Part shown: positions 25,460 through 33,734 of the stretch, piece by piece
Layout of the letters: each line of letters begins with the position of its first letter
Numbering within the stretch: the stretch's first letter is position 1
DNA from: an uncultured Roseiflexaceae bacterium
GTDB lineage: Bacteria > Chloroflexota > Chloroflexia > Chloroflexales > Roseiflexaceae
NCBI GenBank assembly: GCA_903889425.1
Contig: CAISXI010000233.1
Coordinates: 1-33,754, forward strand
DNA length: 33,754 nt
Direction of reading: 5' to 3'
The notes under the pieces: model-generated
Databases searched by the model: none
What the model was told of the DNA's origin: nothing
Seen by the model: the letters and a program-made list of their open reading frames with translations, nothing else
Position numbers and translations under genes: made by a program

Positions 25460-26860
25460 ATGAGTACACTCCAATTCGACCCCAATCAGCTCGGATACAA
25501 CGCCGATGTCGTTGTCATCGGAGCTGGCATTTCGGGGCTTGTCGCCACATGGCGCTTGCTTCGTGAAGGCGTCGATGCCGTATTACTCGAAGCGCGCGAT
25601 CGTGTGGGCGGCCGTGCCAACAGCGGCACCTTTAATGGCGAATCGTACGATTTAGGGGCGCGTTGGATTAGCCCGCACGCCAAACAGTTTCGCCAGCTTG
25701 CCCACGAATTAGGTATCCAACTTACACCACAATACAGCCAAGGGGAAAGTGCGATTCGGCTCAATGGTCGTAGTGTGCGCTTCCGCAATCGTGCACCGTG
25801 GTTCGCACCCAACGTCCAACTCGACTACCGCAGAATCATTGCCAAACTCAATCACTTGTCACGCCAACTGCAATTACAGACCGTCAAAAGTGCACTCGCC
25901 ATCAAAAACTACGATCAATTTTCATTTGGGGCGTGGTTACAGCAACAGAGTAGTGCCCCTGCCACACAGAGTTTATTCCGGCTGCTCACCCATGTGCATT
26001 TCATGGCAGAGCCCAGCGAAATTTCGTTTGTGTATGTCCTCGATCAAATCCAAGCCTATCAACGCGCTGAAGTCATTTTTTCATTACGCCCAGCCCATGA
26101 GCAAGATCGCATACCAGGTGGCATGCAGCGCATAACCGAGCGCTTGGCCCAACAATTGCGCCCGCAACTCAATGTCGATACACCAGTACTGGCAATGCGC
26201 CAAGACGAAGAAAGTGTCTCGGCATATTCCCGCGGGGCCTCATTCCGGGCTCGCTATGCCATCATCGCCACGCCTCCAGCCGTGGCTGCCCAAATCTACT
26301 ACGAACCGGCACTCCCCAGCAACCGCGATGCCCTCAACCAACGCGTCATCATGGGGCGGGCCATCCAAGCAGTACTCTGCTATGATTATCCCTTTTGGCG
26401 GGAAAACCAAAAATCAGGCTTTTTGATGAGTGACGACGGCCCTGCCAGCATCATCCACGACGTATCACCGACCACCAGTAGCGAAGGCGCCTTGGCCTGC
26501 GTCATCATCGGTGACAATGCCAGCCATTGGAGCGCCCAACCCCGTAGCGAACGCCTGCGCGCATTGGTGACACAACTCACTGGCTGGTTCGGCAACGAAG
26601 CACTCGCCTATCGTGGCATGATTGAACGCGATTGGAACAACGAGCGCTGGAGTCGTGGCACCGTCGGCTATATGCCCCCAGGCAGCGCCGGCTTTGTGCA
26701 TGCCATTGGCACCCCCGTCGGGCGCATCCATTGGGCGAGTAGCGAAACCGCCACCCAATGGTCAGGCAGCATCGAAGGTGCCATCGAAGCCGGTGAACGC
26801 ACCGCCGCCGAAGTCATCGGTCAACTCAGTAGCGCCGGATTACTCCGCCGTGATACCTAA
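25460..26860 (+). CDS. Flavin-containing amine oxidase / NAD(P)-binding protein (466 aa)
   Basis: The dinucleotide-binding motif VVVIGAGISGLVATWRLLREGVDAVLLEARDRVGGRANS spans residues 17-55. This is the FAD Rossmann fold with the GG-doublet of monoamine oxidases and phytoene-desaturase-like proteins. The C terminus has IHWASSETATQWSGSIEGAIEAGERTA, which closes the FAD site in the amino_oxidase family. It probably oxidises an amine to an aldehyde plus ammonia and peroxide, though non-amine oxidoreductases share the fold. AGGAG lies eight bases before the ATG and overlaps the upstream stop, so it is the third gene of a phosphatase-phosphatase-oxidase operon. The substrate is unknown. Confidence 0.87.
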   Translation: MSTLQFDPNQLGYNADVVVIGAGISGLVATWRLLREGVDAVLLEARDRVGGRANSGTFNGESYDLGARWISPHAKQFRQLAHELGIQLTPQYSQGESAIRLNGRSVRFRNRAPWFAPNVQLDYRRIIAKLNHLSRQLQLQTVKSALAIKNYDQFSFGAWLQQQSSAPATQSLFRLLTHVHFMAEPSEISFVYVLDQIQAYQRAEVIFSLRPAHEQDRIPGGMQRITERLAQQLRPQLNVDTPVLAMRQDEESVSAYSRGASFRARYAIIATPPAVAAQIYYEPALPSNRDALNQRVIMGRAIQAVLCYDYPFWRENQKSGFLMSDDGPASIIHDVSPTTSSEGALACVIIGDNASHWSAQPRSERLRALVTQLTGWFGNEALAYRGMIERDWNNERWSRGTVGYMPPGSAGFVHAIGTPVGRIHWASSETATQWSGSIEGAIEAGERTAAEVIGQLSSAGLLRRDT

Positions 26861-26944
26861 TCACCACTGTTTTTGTTTTTGATAAAAAACTGCCCTGCGG
26901 GCGCACGTCGTGAATATATCACGTGACAACAGTTCAGGGTGCGC

Positions 26945-26973
26945 TTGCACAAAACGCCAACATAGCGTATAGT
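26945..26973 (+). promoter_or_regulatory. Promoter of ppdK
   Basis: TTGCAC (26945-26950) lies 17 nt before TATAGT (26968-26973). The start would be near 26980, with a leader of about 108 nt. In the leader, TGTGCA (26988-26993) can pair with TGCACA (27065-27070), enclosing a GGAGC/GCTCC pair (27001-27005 with 27030-27034). Confidence 0.6.
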
Positions 26974-27087
26974 ATGCGCGGTATTTCTGTGCAAAAGCGT
27001 GGAGCTACGCATGCAACGTGGCAAACGATGCTCCGGATAGTGAAACGCACATGGATAAGTGATCTGCACAATTAGAGGAGCATGTAC

Positions 27088-29751
27088 ATGTCTAAGAAGT
27101 GGGTATACCTCTTCACCGAGGGGAATTCCACCATGCGTGATTTGCTGGGTGGTAAAGGCGCAGGGATGGGCGAAATGACGCGCACCGGCGTACCAGTTCC
27201 ACCAGGATTCACCATCACCACCGAAGCCTGTAATGCCTATTATGATGGCGGCAAAAAATTGCCCGAAGGCTTGTGGGAACAAGCCCGTGTCGCAATGCTC
27301 GAAGTCGAAAAAGTCTCGGGCAAGAAATTCGGCGATGCCACCAACCCCTTGCTCGTATCCGTCCGTTCGGGTGCCCGTGAATCAATGCCCGGCATGATGG
27401 ATACCGTCCTCAACCTCGGACTCAACGCCCAGACCCTCGAAGGATTAGCCAAGCAAACCGGCAATCCCCGTTTTGCCGCTGACGCCTATCGTCGCTTTGT
27501 GCAGTTGTTCGGCAAAATCGTTTTGGGTGCCGACGGCGAAAAGCTCGAGCACGTCATGAACGATGCCAAGGGCAAGAACCGCGCCGACACCGATTTGTCG
27601 GCTGCCGAATTGACCGATATTGCCAACAAATTCAAAGTACTCATCAAACAAGATACCGGCCATGACTTCCCCGAAGACCCCAACGTCCAACTTGAAATGG
27701 CCATTATGGCCGTCTTCAATTCGTGGATGGGTCGCCGCGCCATCGATTATCGCCGCATCGAAAAGATCCCCGATAACATTGGTACCGGCGTCAACGTACA
27801 AACCATGGTGTTCGGTAACATGGGCGATGACAGCGCCACCGGCGTGGCCTTTACCCGTAACCCAGCCACCGGCGAAAACGAAATGTTTGGTGAGTATTTG
27901 GTCAATGCCCAAGGTGAAGACGTGGTTGCTGGTATCCGTACCCCCAAACCCATCACCGAAATGGCCAAAGAACTTCCCAAATCATCTGCAGAGTTCTTGC
28001 AAATTGCCCGCAAACTCGAAGCTCACTACAAAGACGTCCAAGACGTTGAGTTCACCATCGAGCGCGGCAAATTGTGGATGCTCCAAACCCGCAATGGCAA
28101 GCGCACCGGCATGGCCGCCGTACGTATCGCCGTTGACTTGGTCGAAGAAGGCGTCATCGACAAGAAGACCGCCCTCAGCCGCGTCAAGCCTGAAATGCTC
28201 AACCAATTCCTGTTCCCGATTGTTGATGCCAAATCAGCCGCCGTTGCCCAAAAGCTCGCCACCGGCTTGGCTGCCGGCCCTGGTGCTGCCAGTGGTAAGG
28301 TCTGCTTTGACCCCGATCGGGCCGCTGAATGGGCCGAAAAAGGCGAAGTGGTGATTTTGGTGCGTACTGAAACCGCCCCCGAAGACTTCCACGGTATGGT
28401 CGCCGCTGCCGCGATTTTGACCGCCCGTGGTGGTTTGACCAGCCATGCCGCCGTGGTTGCCCGCCAAATGGGTAAGTGCTGCGTCTGTGGTTGTGGCGAT
28501 ATCGACGTCGACTATCACAAGGGTGTATTCACCGTTGGTGATGTGACCATCAAAGAAGGTGATTTCATCACCGTCGATGGCCATAGCGGTACCGTCTACA
28601 ACGGCCAAATCAACACCAGCGAATCAGAAGTCATCCAAGTCATCCGTGGCATGATCAAACCTGAGCAATCAGCGTTGTACGGCTACCTCTTCAAGTTCCT
28701 CGGCTGGGCCGACGAAGTGCGCACCATGGGTGTGCGTGCCAACGCCGATACCCCCACCGATGCCCGCGTCGCCCGCATGTTTGGGGCCCAAGGCATCGGA
28801 TTGTGCCGCACCGAGCACATGTTCTTCGAAGGCGACCGCATCGATGCCATCCGGCAGATGATTGTGGCGTCGTCATTGAACGAGCGCAAATCGGCCTTGG
28901 CCAAAGTCGAACCGTTGCAACAAGCCGACTTCGAAGGCTTGTTCACCGAAATGGACGGCTTCCCGGTCACCATCCGGACACTTGACCCACCCTTGCATGA
29001 GTTCTTGCCCCATGGCGATCACGAAATCGAAGCCTTGGCCGCCAAGATGGGTATCAGCGGCGAATTGCTCAAGAACAAGGTCGAAAGCTTGCGCGAATCC
29101 AACCCCATGTTGGGCTTCCGTGGCTGCCGCTTGGGTATTGAGTACCCCGAAATCACCGAAATGCAAGCCCGAGCCATCTTCCGTGCCGTCGTGGCTGTCA
29201 AGAAGCGTGGCATCACGGTATTGCCCGAAGTGATGATTCCGTTGGTCAGTGATGTCAGCGAATTGCGCATCCAAAAGGCCATCGTGGTGCGGGTCGCCCA
29301 AGAAGTCAAAGCCGAGAGCGGTATCGATTTCGAGTACATGGTTGGTACCATGCTCGAATTGCCCCGCGCCTGTGTGACTGCCGACAAAATCGCCCAAGAA
29401 GCCGAATTCTTCTCATTCGGTACCAACGACTTGACCCAGACCACCTTCGGTATGAGCCGCGACGACGCCGGGCGCTTCTTGCCCAAGTATGTCGAACAAA
29501 AGCTCTTGCCTGAAGACCCCTTCCAAGTCCTCGACCAAGAAGGCGTCGGCCAATTGGTCAAGATGGGTGTGGAACGTGGTCGGAGCACTCGCCCCGGCAT
29601 GAAAACCGGTATCTGTGGCGAACACGGTGGCGAAGCAGCCAGCGTCAAGTTCTGTCACAACGCGGGGCTCAACTACGTGTCATGTAGCCCGTACCGCGTC
29701 GTCATTGCCCGTTTGGCAGCCGCCCAAGCCGTGCTTGAAGCCACCAAGTAG
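27088..29751 (+). CDS. ppdK: Pyruvate, phosphate dikinase (887 aa)
   Basis: This enzyme interconverts pyruvate + ATP + Pi with PEP + AMP + PPi in the cytoplasm. The length matches the family. KKWVYLFTEGNSTMRDLLGGKGAGMGEM at the start and ADAYRRFVQLFGKIVL are the ATP-grasp domain. GGLTSHAAVVARQMGKCCVCG near residues 449-470 holds the phosphorylated His453 of the swivel domain. The TIM-barrel end carries FFSFGTNDLTQTTFG and TGICGEHGG with the catalytic Cys. PEP synthase lacks this arrangement of the N terminus, so PPDK is preferred. AGGAG is seven bases before ATG 27088, and only one before the track ATG at 27082. It has its own promoter and a strong terminator. Codon use suggests high expression. 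It probably serves gluconeogenesis or PEP supply for carbon fixation. Confidence 0.97.
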   Translation: MSKKWVYLFTEGNSTMRDLLGGKGAGMGEMTRTGVPVPPGFTITTEACNAYYDGGKKLPEGLWEQARVAMLEVEKVSGKKFGDATNPLLVSVRSGARESMPGMMDTVLNLGLNAQTLEGLAKQTGNPRFAADAYRRFVQLFGKIVLGADGEKLEHVMNDAKGKNRADTDLSAAELTDIANKFKVLIKQDTGHDFPEDPNVQLEMAIMAVFNSWMGRRAIDYRRIEKIPDNIGTGVNVQTMVFGNMGDDSATGVAFTRNPATGENEMFGEYLVNAQGEDVVAGIRTPKPITEMAKELPKSSAEFLQIARKLEAHYKDVQDVEFTIERGKLWMLQTRNGKRTGMAAVRIAVDLVEEGVIDKKTALSRVKPEMLNQFLFPIVDAKSAAVAQKLATGLAAGPGAASGKVCFDPDRAAEWAEKGEVVILVRTETAPEDFHGMVAAAAILTARGGLTSHAAVVARQMGKCCVCGCGDIDVDYHKGVFTVGDVTIKEGDFITVDGHSGTVYNGQINTSESEVIQVIRGMIKPEQSALYGYLFKFLGWADEVRTMGVRANADTPTDARVARMFGAQGIGLCRTEHMFFEGDRIDAIRQMIVASSLNERKSALAKVEPLQQADFEGLFTEMDGFPVTIRTLDPPLHEFLPHGDHEIEALAAKMGISGELLKNKVESLRESNPMLGFRGCRLGIEYPEITEMQARAIFRAVVAVKKRGITVLPEVMIPLVSDVSELRIQKAIVVRVAQEVKAESGIDFEYMVGTMLELPRACVTADKIAQEAEFFSFGTNDLTQTTFGMSRDDAGRFLPKYVEQKLLPEDPFQVLDQEGVGQLVKMGVERGRSTRPGMKTGICGEHGGEAASVKFCHNAGLNYVSCSPYRVVIARLAAAQAVLEATK

Positions 29752-29765
29752 TCTATAACACCGAG

Positions 29766-29799
29766 TCGCCTTAGTCACGCAGTTGCGTGGCTGAGGCGA
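29766..29799 (+). repeat. First hairpin downstream of ppdK
   Basis: TCGCCTTAGTCACGC pairs with GCGTGGCTGAGGCGA around AGTT, with a few G-T or mismatched positions. There is no T run directly after it. Its core is shared with the following terminator hairpin. Confidence 0.6.
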
Positions 29800-29806
29800 T
29801 ACCGCG

Positions 29807-29845
29807 AAGGACAGTCACGCAACATGCGTGACTGTCCTTTTTTTT
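29807..29845 (+). terminator. Rho-independent terminator of ppdK
   Basis: AAGGACAGTCACGC (29807-29820) pairs perfectly with GCGTGACTGTCCTT (29826-29839) around AACAT; the T run extends to 29845. This is a 14-bp perfect stem. Confidence 0.93.
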
Positions 29846-29873
29846 GCAAACTGCGCGATTCCCCCCGCACGAA

Positions 29874-31079
29874 TTACACGGTACCCCAGCTCCCTTTTTG
29901 CCACTCGGCGATAATCCGGCCGTACACCGATGCAGTGGCGGCGGCGATTGTTTCCCAGGCATAAGTGATACGAGCTTCTTCGTAGGCATTCTCGATGCGT
30001 TGTTGGGTCAAATTGGGGTAATCGAGCGTATATTGCAACCCAACCACCAGCGAATCGGCATCGCCTGTGTCTACCAAAATCCCGGTACGATTGGCATTCA
30101 CCACTTCACGTAATCCACCCGTATCACAGACCACGACCGGACAGCGCAACGCCATGGCTTCGAGGGCCACAATCCCAAATGGCTCATACAACGATGGGAA
30201 GACGGCAATATCGGCACTGGCATACAAGCCATCACGTTCATCATCGGTAATGAAGCCGGCAAACGTGACAGCACTATAAACGTCGTGGGCGCGAGCGACA
30301 CGTTCAAGTTCCGCACGAAATCCCCCCACACCCGCCAATACCAAGCGCGCTTCAGGATAGTTGCGGCGTAATTTTGCCAAGGCAGCAATCAGCACATGCC
30401 AGCCTTTTTCGTAGACCAAGCGTCCCACCGCATACAACAACGGGGCAGCGTAGGGTTGATAGCGCTGTCGGAAGGTTTGACGTTGGGTCGCAGTATCAAA
30501 CGGGAGCAGCGGCATGACCACCCCGTTGGGAATCATGTCAATTTTGTCGAGTGGCAAACTAAAATCTTGCATCAGTTGCGTCACCATAAAATGTGAGCAC
30601 ACCACTACCCGCCACGCTTCGTAAGTCAAACGCCATTCAATTGCATCAATCGCCGCTGATTCTGGGGATGAGATATCACCATGGCGCCGGCCACGCTCAC
30701 TGGCATGGATGGTCGCCACCAATGGACGGCGGTAGTGGTGTTTGAGGGCAATCGCCACATCGGCCAGCAACCAATCGTGGACATGAATAATATCAAAGCC
30801 TCCCATTGTCTGCCAGATGTGATGGGCAGCTTGGAGGAATGTGACGGTGGCGTCGCTTACCCGGGTCACGATATCGGCGGCCCGTTCGTTGAGCGGCACC
30901 CGAATAACCTGCAGATTGGGGGCAACCGTGTGTTGTTGTGCGGCCCCCGCAGACCAGAGGGTCAAGATGGTTAATTCGATTCCTTGGGATGCCAGACGTG
31001 GGGCAATGTCAGCTACGTGGCGACCGAGCCCACCCACCATGTGTGGGGGGTATTCCCACGATATCATCAAAATACGCAT
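29874..31079 (-). CDS. Glycogen-synthase-like GT4 glycosyltransferase (401 aa)
   Basis: MRILMISWEYPPHMVGGLGRHVADIA at the N terminus has the GGL motif of bacterial and archaeal glycogen synthase-like GT4 proteins. The donor domain has AVGRLVYEKGWHVLIAALAKL and the EX7E motif in EPFGIVALEAMALRCPVVV near residue 315. It may build an alpha-glucan, or transfer glucose to another acceptor such as glucosylglycerate; the donor is not certain. The track ORF begins at 31154; the ATG at 31079 has AGGA eight bases upstream and a consensus promoter nearby, so it is used. It is monocistronic, converging with ppdK and diverging from the EamA-larBE operon. Confidence 0.88.
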   Translation of the reverse strand: MRILMISWEYPPHMVGGLGRHVADIAPRLASQGIELTILTLWSAGAAQQHTVAPNLQVIRVPLNERAADIVTRVSDATVTFLQAAHHIWQTMGGFDIIHVHDWLLADVAIALKHHYRRPLVATIHASERGRRHGDISSPESAAIDAIEWRLTYEAWRVVVCSHFMVTQLMQDFSLPLDKIDMIPNGVVMPLLPFDTATQRQTFRQRYQPYAAPLLYAVGRLVYEKGWHVLIAALAKLRRNYPEARLVLAGVGGFRAELERVARAHDVYSAVTFAGFITDDERDGLYASADIAVFPSLYEPFGIVALEAMALRCPVVVCDTGGLREVVNANRTGILVDTGDADSLVVGLQYTLDYPNLTQQRIENAYEEARITYAWETIAAATASVYGRIIAEWQKGSWGTV

Positions 31080-31107
31080 ACGGGAATTCCTTTTGTTAGT
31101 GCCTCTT

Positions 31108-31136
31108 ATTATAGCAATCTTCCGCTGTTTTTTCAA
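31108..31136 (-). promoter_or_regulatory. Promoter of the glycogen-synthase-like GT4
   Basis: On the minus strand TTGAAA (31136-31131) lies 17 nt before a perfect TATAAT (31113-31108), with TGC directly upstream of the -10. The start near 31101 leaves a short leader of about 22 nt to the ATG at 31079. Confidence 0.8.
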
Positions 31137-31254
31137 AAAATTCACGATAATCATGCATATTTATCACAATATTCACCAAAAACCTCATATCACACTCGTC
31201 AATCACCTGTTTTCACCGCATATGATGACAACTGCCAAGCAGAGCACAAAATGG

Positions 31255-31260
31255 TACAAT
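31255..31260 (+). promoter_or_regulatory. -10 element very close to the EamA start codon
   Basis: TACAAT with TGG upstream forms an extended -10. The -35 is weak (CTGCCA at 31232-31237, 17 nt away). The ATG lies only seven bases after the hexamer, so the mRNA may be leaderless or nearly so. No ribosome site precedes the ATG. Confidence 0.45.
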
Positions 31261-31267
31261 AGCAATT

Positions 31268-32185
31268 ATGAATACAACGACGACGTCATCTGCACGAGTT
31301 ACGGCGGCGATTGCCCTCACATTGGGGATTATTGTCATCGCATCGGCTTCAATATTAATTCGTTTCGCTCAAGCTGACAATATCCCTTCATTGGTGATTG
31401 CTGCGGCCCGGCTTGGAATCTCGGCGAGCATCTTGAGCCTGATTGTAGTGTGGCGACGCCAGATTTGGACGGCAACGATTACACCCCGTCATGCGGGATT
31501 AGCAATAATTTCGGGAATTTGTTTGGCGATACACTTTGCCACCTGGATCCAATCACTCGAACACACCACCGTCGCCTCGTCGGCGGCACTGGTCGCCACC
31601 ACACCGCTGTGGGTCGGCTTGGCAGCCCGGTTTTTGCTGAAAGAATCACTCAATCGCTGGCGCATCATTGGCATGGCATTGACCATCGCTGGGTCAGTGC
31701 TCATCGCCGTCAGCGATCACCAACAGACCAGCGCCAGCAACCCGTGGCTCGGCAATGGTTTAGCACTAATCGGCGCCATCAGTGGCTCAGCCTATTTTTT
31801 GGTGGGGCGCAGTTTGCGCAACGATATTCCCTTGCTCCAATACATCTGGATGACCTATGGCAGTGCCGCTGTCGTACTCCTGACTGCCAGCATTGCAGTG
31901 GGCAATCACACCCTCCCAAGCACGCCCACCGCATGGCTCATCCTCGCTGGGCTGGCCATCGGCCCACAACTACTCGGTCATACTTCGATTAATTACGCCA
32001 TGCGCCATCTGTCGGCCTTACTCGTCACCATTGCCTTGCTCGGTGAACCACTCGGGTCTGCGATCTTGGCTTTCTTTTTGTTTCACGAACATATCGCGCC
32101 CTTACAACTTATGGGGCTGATTGGGTTGTTAGTAGGGATTGGTGCCACTGCATTTGGCGAAACACGCGAGGGAGTCACCACATGA
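31268..32185 (+). CDS. EamA/DMT-family transporter (305 aa)
   Basis: This is an inner-membrane protein with about ten hydrophobic helices in two EamA halves. ALTLGIIVIASASILIRFAQADNIPSLVIAAARL is the classic opening of the first half, with FATWIQSLEHTTVASSAALVATTPLWVGL closing it. The second half has GNGLALIGAISGSAYFLVGR and LLVTIALLGEPLGSAILAFFLFHE. DMT proteins export amino acids, nucleobases or other metabolites; the substrate is not predictable. It overlaps larB by ATGA, so it belongs to the same operon. A link to lactate or nickel handling is only an inference from this position. Confidence 0.9.
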   Translation: MNTTTTSSARVTAAIALTLGIIVIASASILIRFAQADNIPSLVIAAARLGISASILSLIVVWRRQIWTATITPRHAGLAIISGICLAIHFATWIQSLEHTTVASSAALVATTPLWVGLAARFLLKESLNRWRIIGMALTIAGSVLIAVSDHQQTSASNPWLGNGLALIGAISGSAYFLVGRSLRNDIPLLQYIWMTYGSAAVVLLTASIAVGNHTLPSTPTAWLILAGLAIGPQLLGHTSINYAMRHLSALLVTIALLGEPLGSAILAFFLFHEHIAPLQLMGLIGLLVGIGATAFGETREGVTT

Positions 32186-32901
32186 GCGACCCGTTATTAC
32201 ATCTCGATAACTTTGCTACCATCGATTTATTACGGCAAGCCCGCACTGGCATGCCCGAAGTCATCTATGCCGCCAGCAAAACACCCGCCCAAACAGTGGC
32301 TATCGCTGACGGTATCCTGGCCCACCACGGCCGCGTCTTGATTAGTCGCCCCGATACCGTCACCGTCGAATTGCTACTAACCCACTTCCACGACGCTATC
32401 ATCATCCGTGGCACCGCCGATCGCATCATCACCATCGCCCGCCACCATAGCCAATTACCTACGCCCGGTGGTGAAGTAGGGATTATTGCCGCTGGCACCA
32501 GCGATTTGCCGGCCGCCGACGAAGCCGCTGCGGTGTGCCGTGAACTGGGCTGCAACATCCACCGCGTCACCGATGTGGGGGTGGCTGGGCTCCATCGCTT
32601 GTTTGAGCCATTACGTCAACTCCTCCTCGTACCCGTCGATGTCATCATCGTCGCCGCCGGCATGGATGGCGCGTTGCCGTCGGTTGTCACCGGGCTCGTC
32701 GATATGCCCGTAATTGGGCTTCCCACAGCCGTGGGCTATGGCTTTGGTGGCGCCGGCCACGCTGCCCTTGGCACCATGCTCCAGAGCTGCGCCCCTGGTA
32801 TTACCGTGGTCAATATCGACAATGGTATCGGTGCTGGTGCTGCCGCCGCCCGGATTGCCCGTAAGTTATTTTTGGCACGTACAAAAGGAACCACATCATG
32901 A
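32182..32901 (+). CDS. larB: Nickel-pincer cofactor biosynthesis protein LarB (239 aa)
   Basis: LarB carboxylates the pyridinium ring of nicotinic acid adenine dinucleotide and hydrolyses its phosphoanhydride, the first step to the nickel-pincer nucleotide cofactor of lactate racemase LarA. The C-terminal half (GIIAAGTSDLPAADEAAAVC, VIIVAAGMDGALPSVVTGLVDMPVIGLPTAVGYG) is the AIR-carboxylase/PurE-like domain. MLQSCAPGITVVNIDNGIGAG contains the expected catalytic Cys (Cys203 here, corresponding to Cys221 of the Lactobacillus enzyme as I recall). GGGAG lies seven bases before the ATG. Four-base overlaps join it to the EamA gene upstream and larE downstream. Confidence 0.93.
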   Translation: MSDPLLHLDNFATIDLLRQARTGMPEVIYAASKTPAQTVAIADGILAHHGRVLISRPDTVTVELLLTHFHDAIIIRGTADRIITIARHHSQLPTPGGEVGIIAAGTSDLPAADEAAAVCRELGCNIHRVTDVGVAGLHRLFEPLRQLLLVPVDVIIVAAGMDGALPSVVTGLVDMPVIGLPTAVGYGFGGAGHAALGTMLQSCAPGITVVNIDNGIGAGAAAARIARKLFLARTKGTTS

Positions 32902-33734
32902 CCACACCAACCCTTGCGGACAAATACGCCAATCTGCAACAACTCTTCCGTGATATGGGCAGCGTAATGGTGGCCTTCTCGGGAGGCGTCGATAGCACTC
33001 TGCTCCTCAAAGCCGCCTATGACACCCTCGGCGACAAGTGTGTCGCCGGCACTGCCGACTCCGAGACCTACCCCCGCGAAGAATTAGGCCAAGCCAAAGA
33101 ACTGGCTCAATTCATCGGCGCCCGCCATATCGTCGTCACCACCCGTGAACTCGAACTCGACGGCTATGCCCGCAACGACACCGACCGCTGCTATTTCTGC
33201 AAAAAAACCTTGTTTACCGAGCTCGAACCGGTCGCCAAAGAACTAGGGATTGGCACCATCGTCTATGGCGCCATGGCCGACGACGTCGGTACCCACCGCC
33301 CTGGCCACCAAGCCGCCACCGAATTCAACGTACGGAGCCCGTTGCTGGAAGTAGGGCTTGGCAAAGCCGAAATCCGCGTGCTCGCCAAAAACTTCGGCTT
33401 GTCGAATTGGAACAAACCCTCATACGCCTGTTTGTCGTCACGCATTCAATACGGCGAACGGGTCACCGCCGACAAATTGCGGGTCCTCGACGAAGCCGAG
33501 CGCTTCATGCGCGGCCTCGGATTTTTGCAATTCCGGGTGCGCCATCACGACACCATCGCCCGCATCGAAGTCACCGCCGATCAATTCACATTGGCACTCG
33601 AGCACCGCGACGCCATGACGGCCAAACTCAAAGAACTCGGCTATAAATTTGTGACCCTCGATTTGGCTGGCTACCGCTCGGGCAGCATGAACGACCTCAA
33701 AGCACCCAAGGCCCAAGAGATTTTGTTGATATAG
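32898..33734 (+). CDS. larE: Sulfur transferase LarE, PP-loop ATPase family (278 aa)
   Basis: LarE activates the LarB product with ATP and supplies sulfur for the thiocarboxylate arms of the nickel-pincer cofactor. The PP-loop is FSGGVDSTLLLKAA near residues 27-40. KPSYACLSSRIQYGE places a Cys at residue 178, matching the sacrificial Cys176 of the Lactobacillus protein. RCYFCKKTLF adds a CxxC at residues 98-101, which occurs in many LarE and may bear on whether a cluster-type mechanism applies. AAAGGA is eight bases before the ATG, which overlaps the larB stop (ATGA). The gene is complete; larC and larA are not in the window. Confidence 0.94.
   Translation: MTTPTLADKYANLQQLFRDMGSVMVAFSGGVDSTLLLKAAYDTLGDKCVAGTADSETYPREELGQAKELAQFIGARHIVVTTRELELDGYARNDTDRCYFCKKTLFTELEPVAKELGIGTIVYGAMADDVGTHRPGHQAATEFNVRSPLLEVGLGKAEIRVLAKNFGLSNWNKPSYACLSSRIQYGERVTADKLRVLDEAERFMRGLGFLQFRVRHHDTIARIEVTADQFTLALEHRDAMTAKLKELGYKFVTLDLAGYRSGSMNDLKAPKAQEILLI

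Noticed and set aside
26890-26903. GCCC-TGC-GGGC hairpin followed by six T on the minus strand
   Set aside because: No minus-strand gene ends here; the plus strand has no T run after it. It may be chance or a remnant.
27445-27912. Antisense ORF within ppdK (155 aa), and others at 28873-29397 and 29019-29648
   Set aside because: They mirror the codon bias of ppdK on the other strand and have no recognisable motif or ribosome site.
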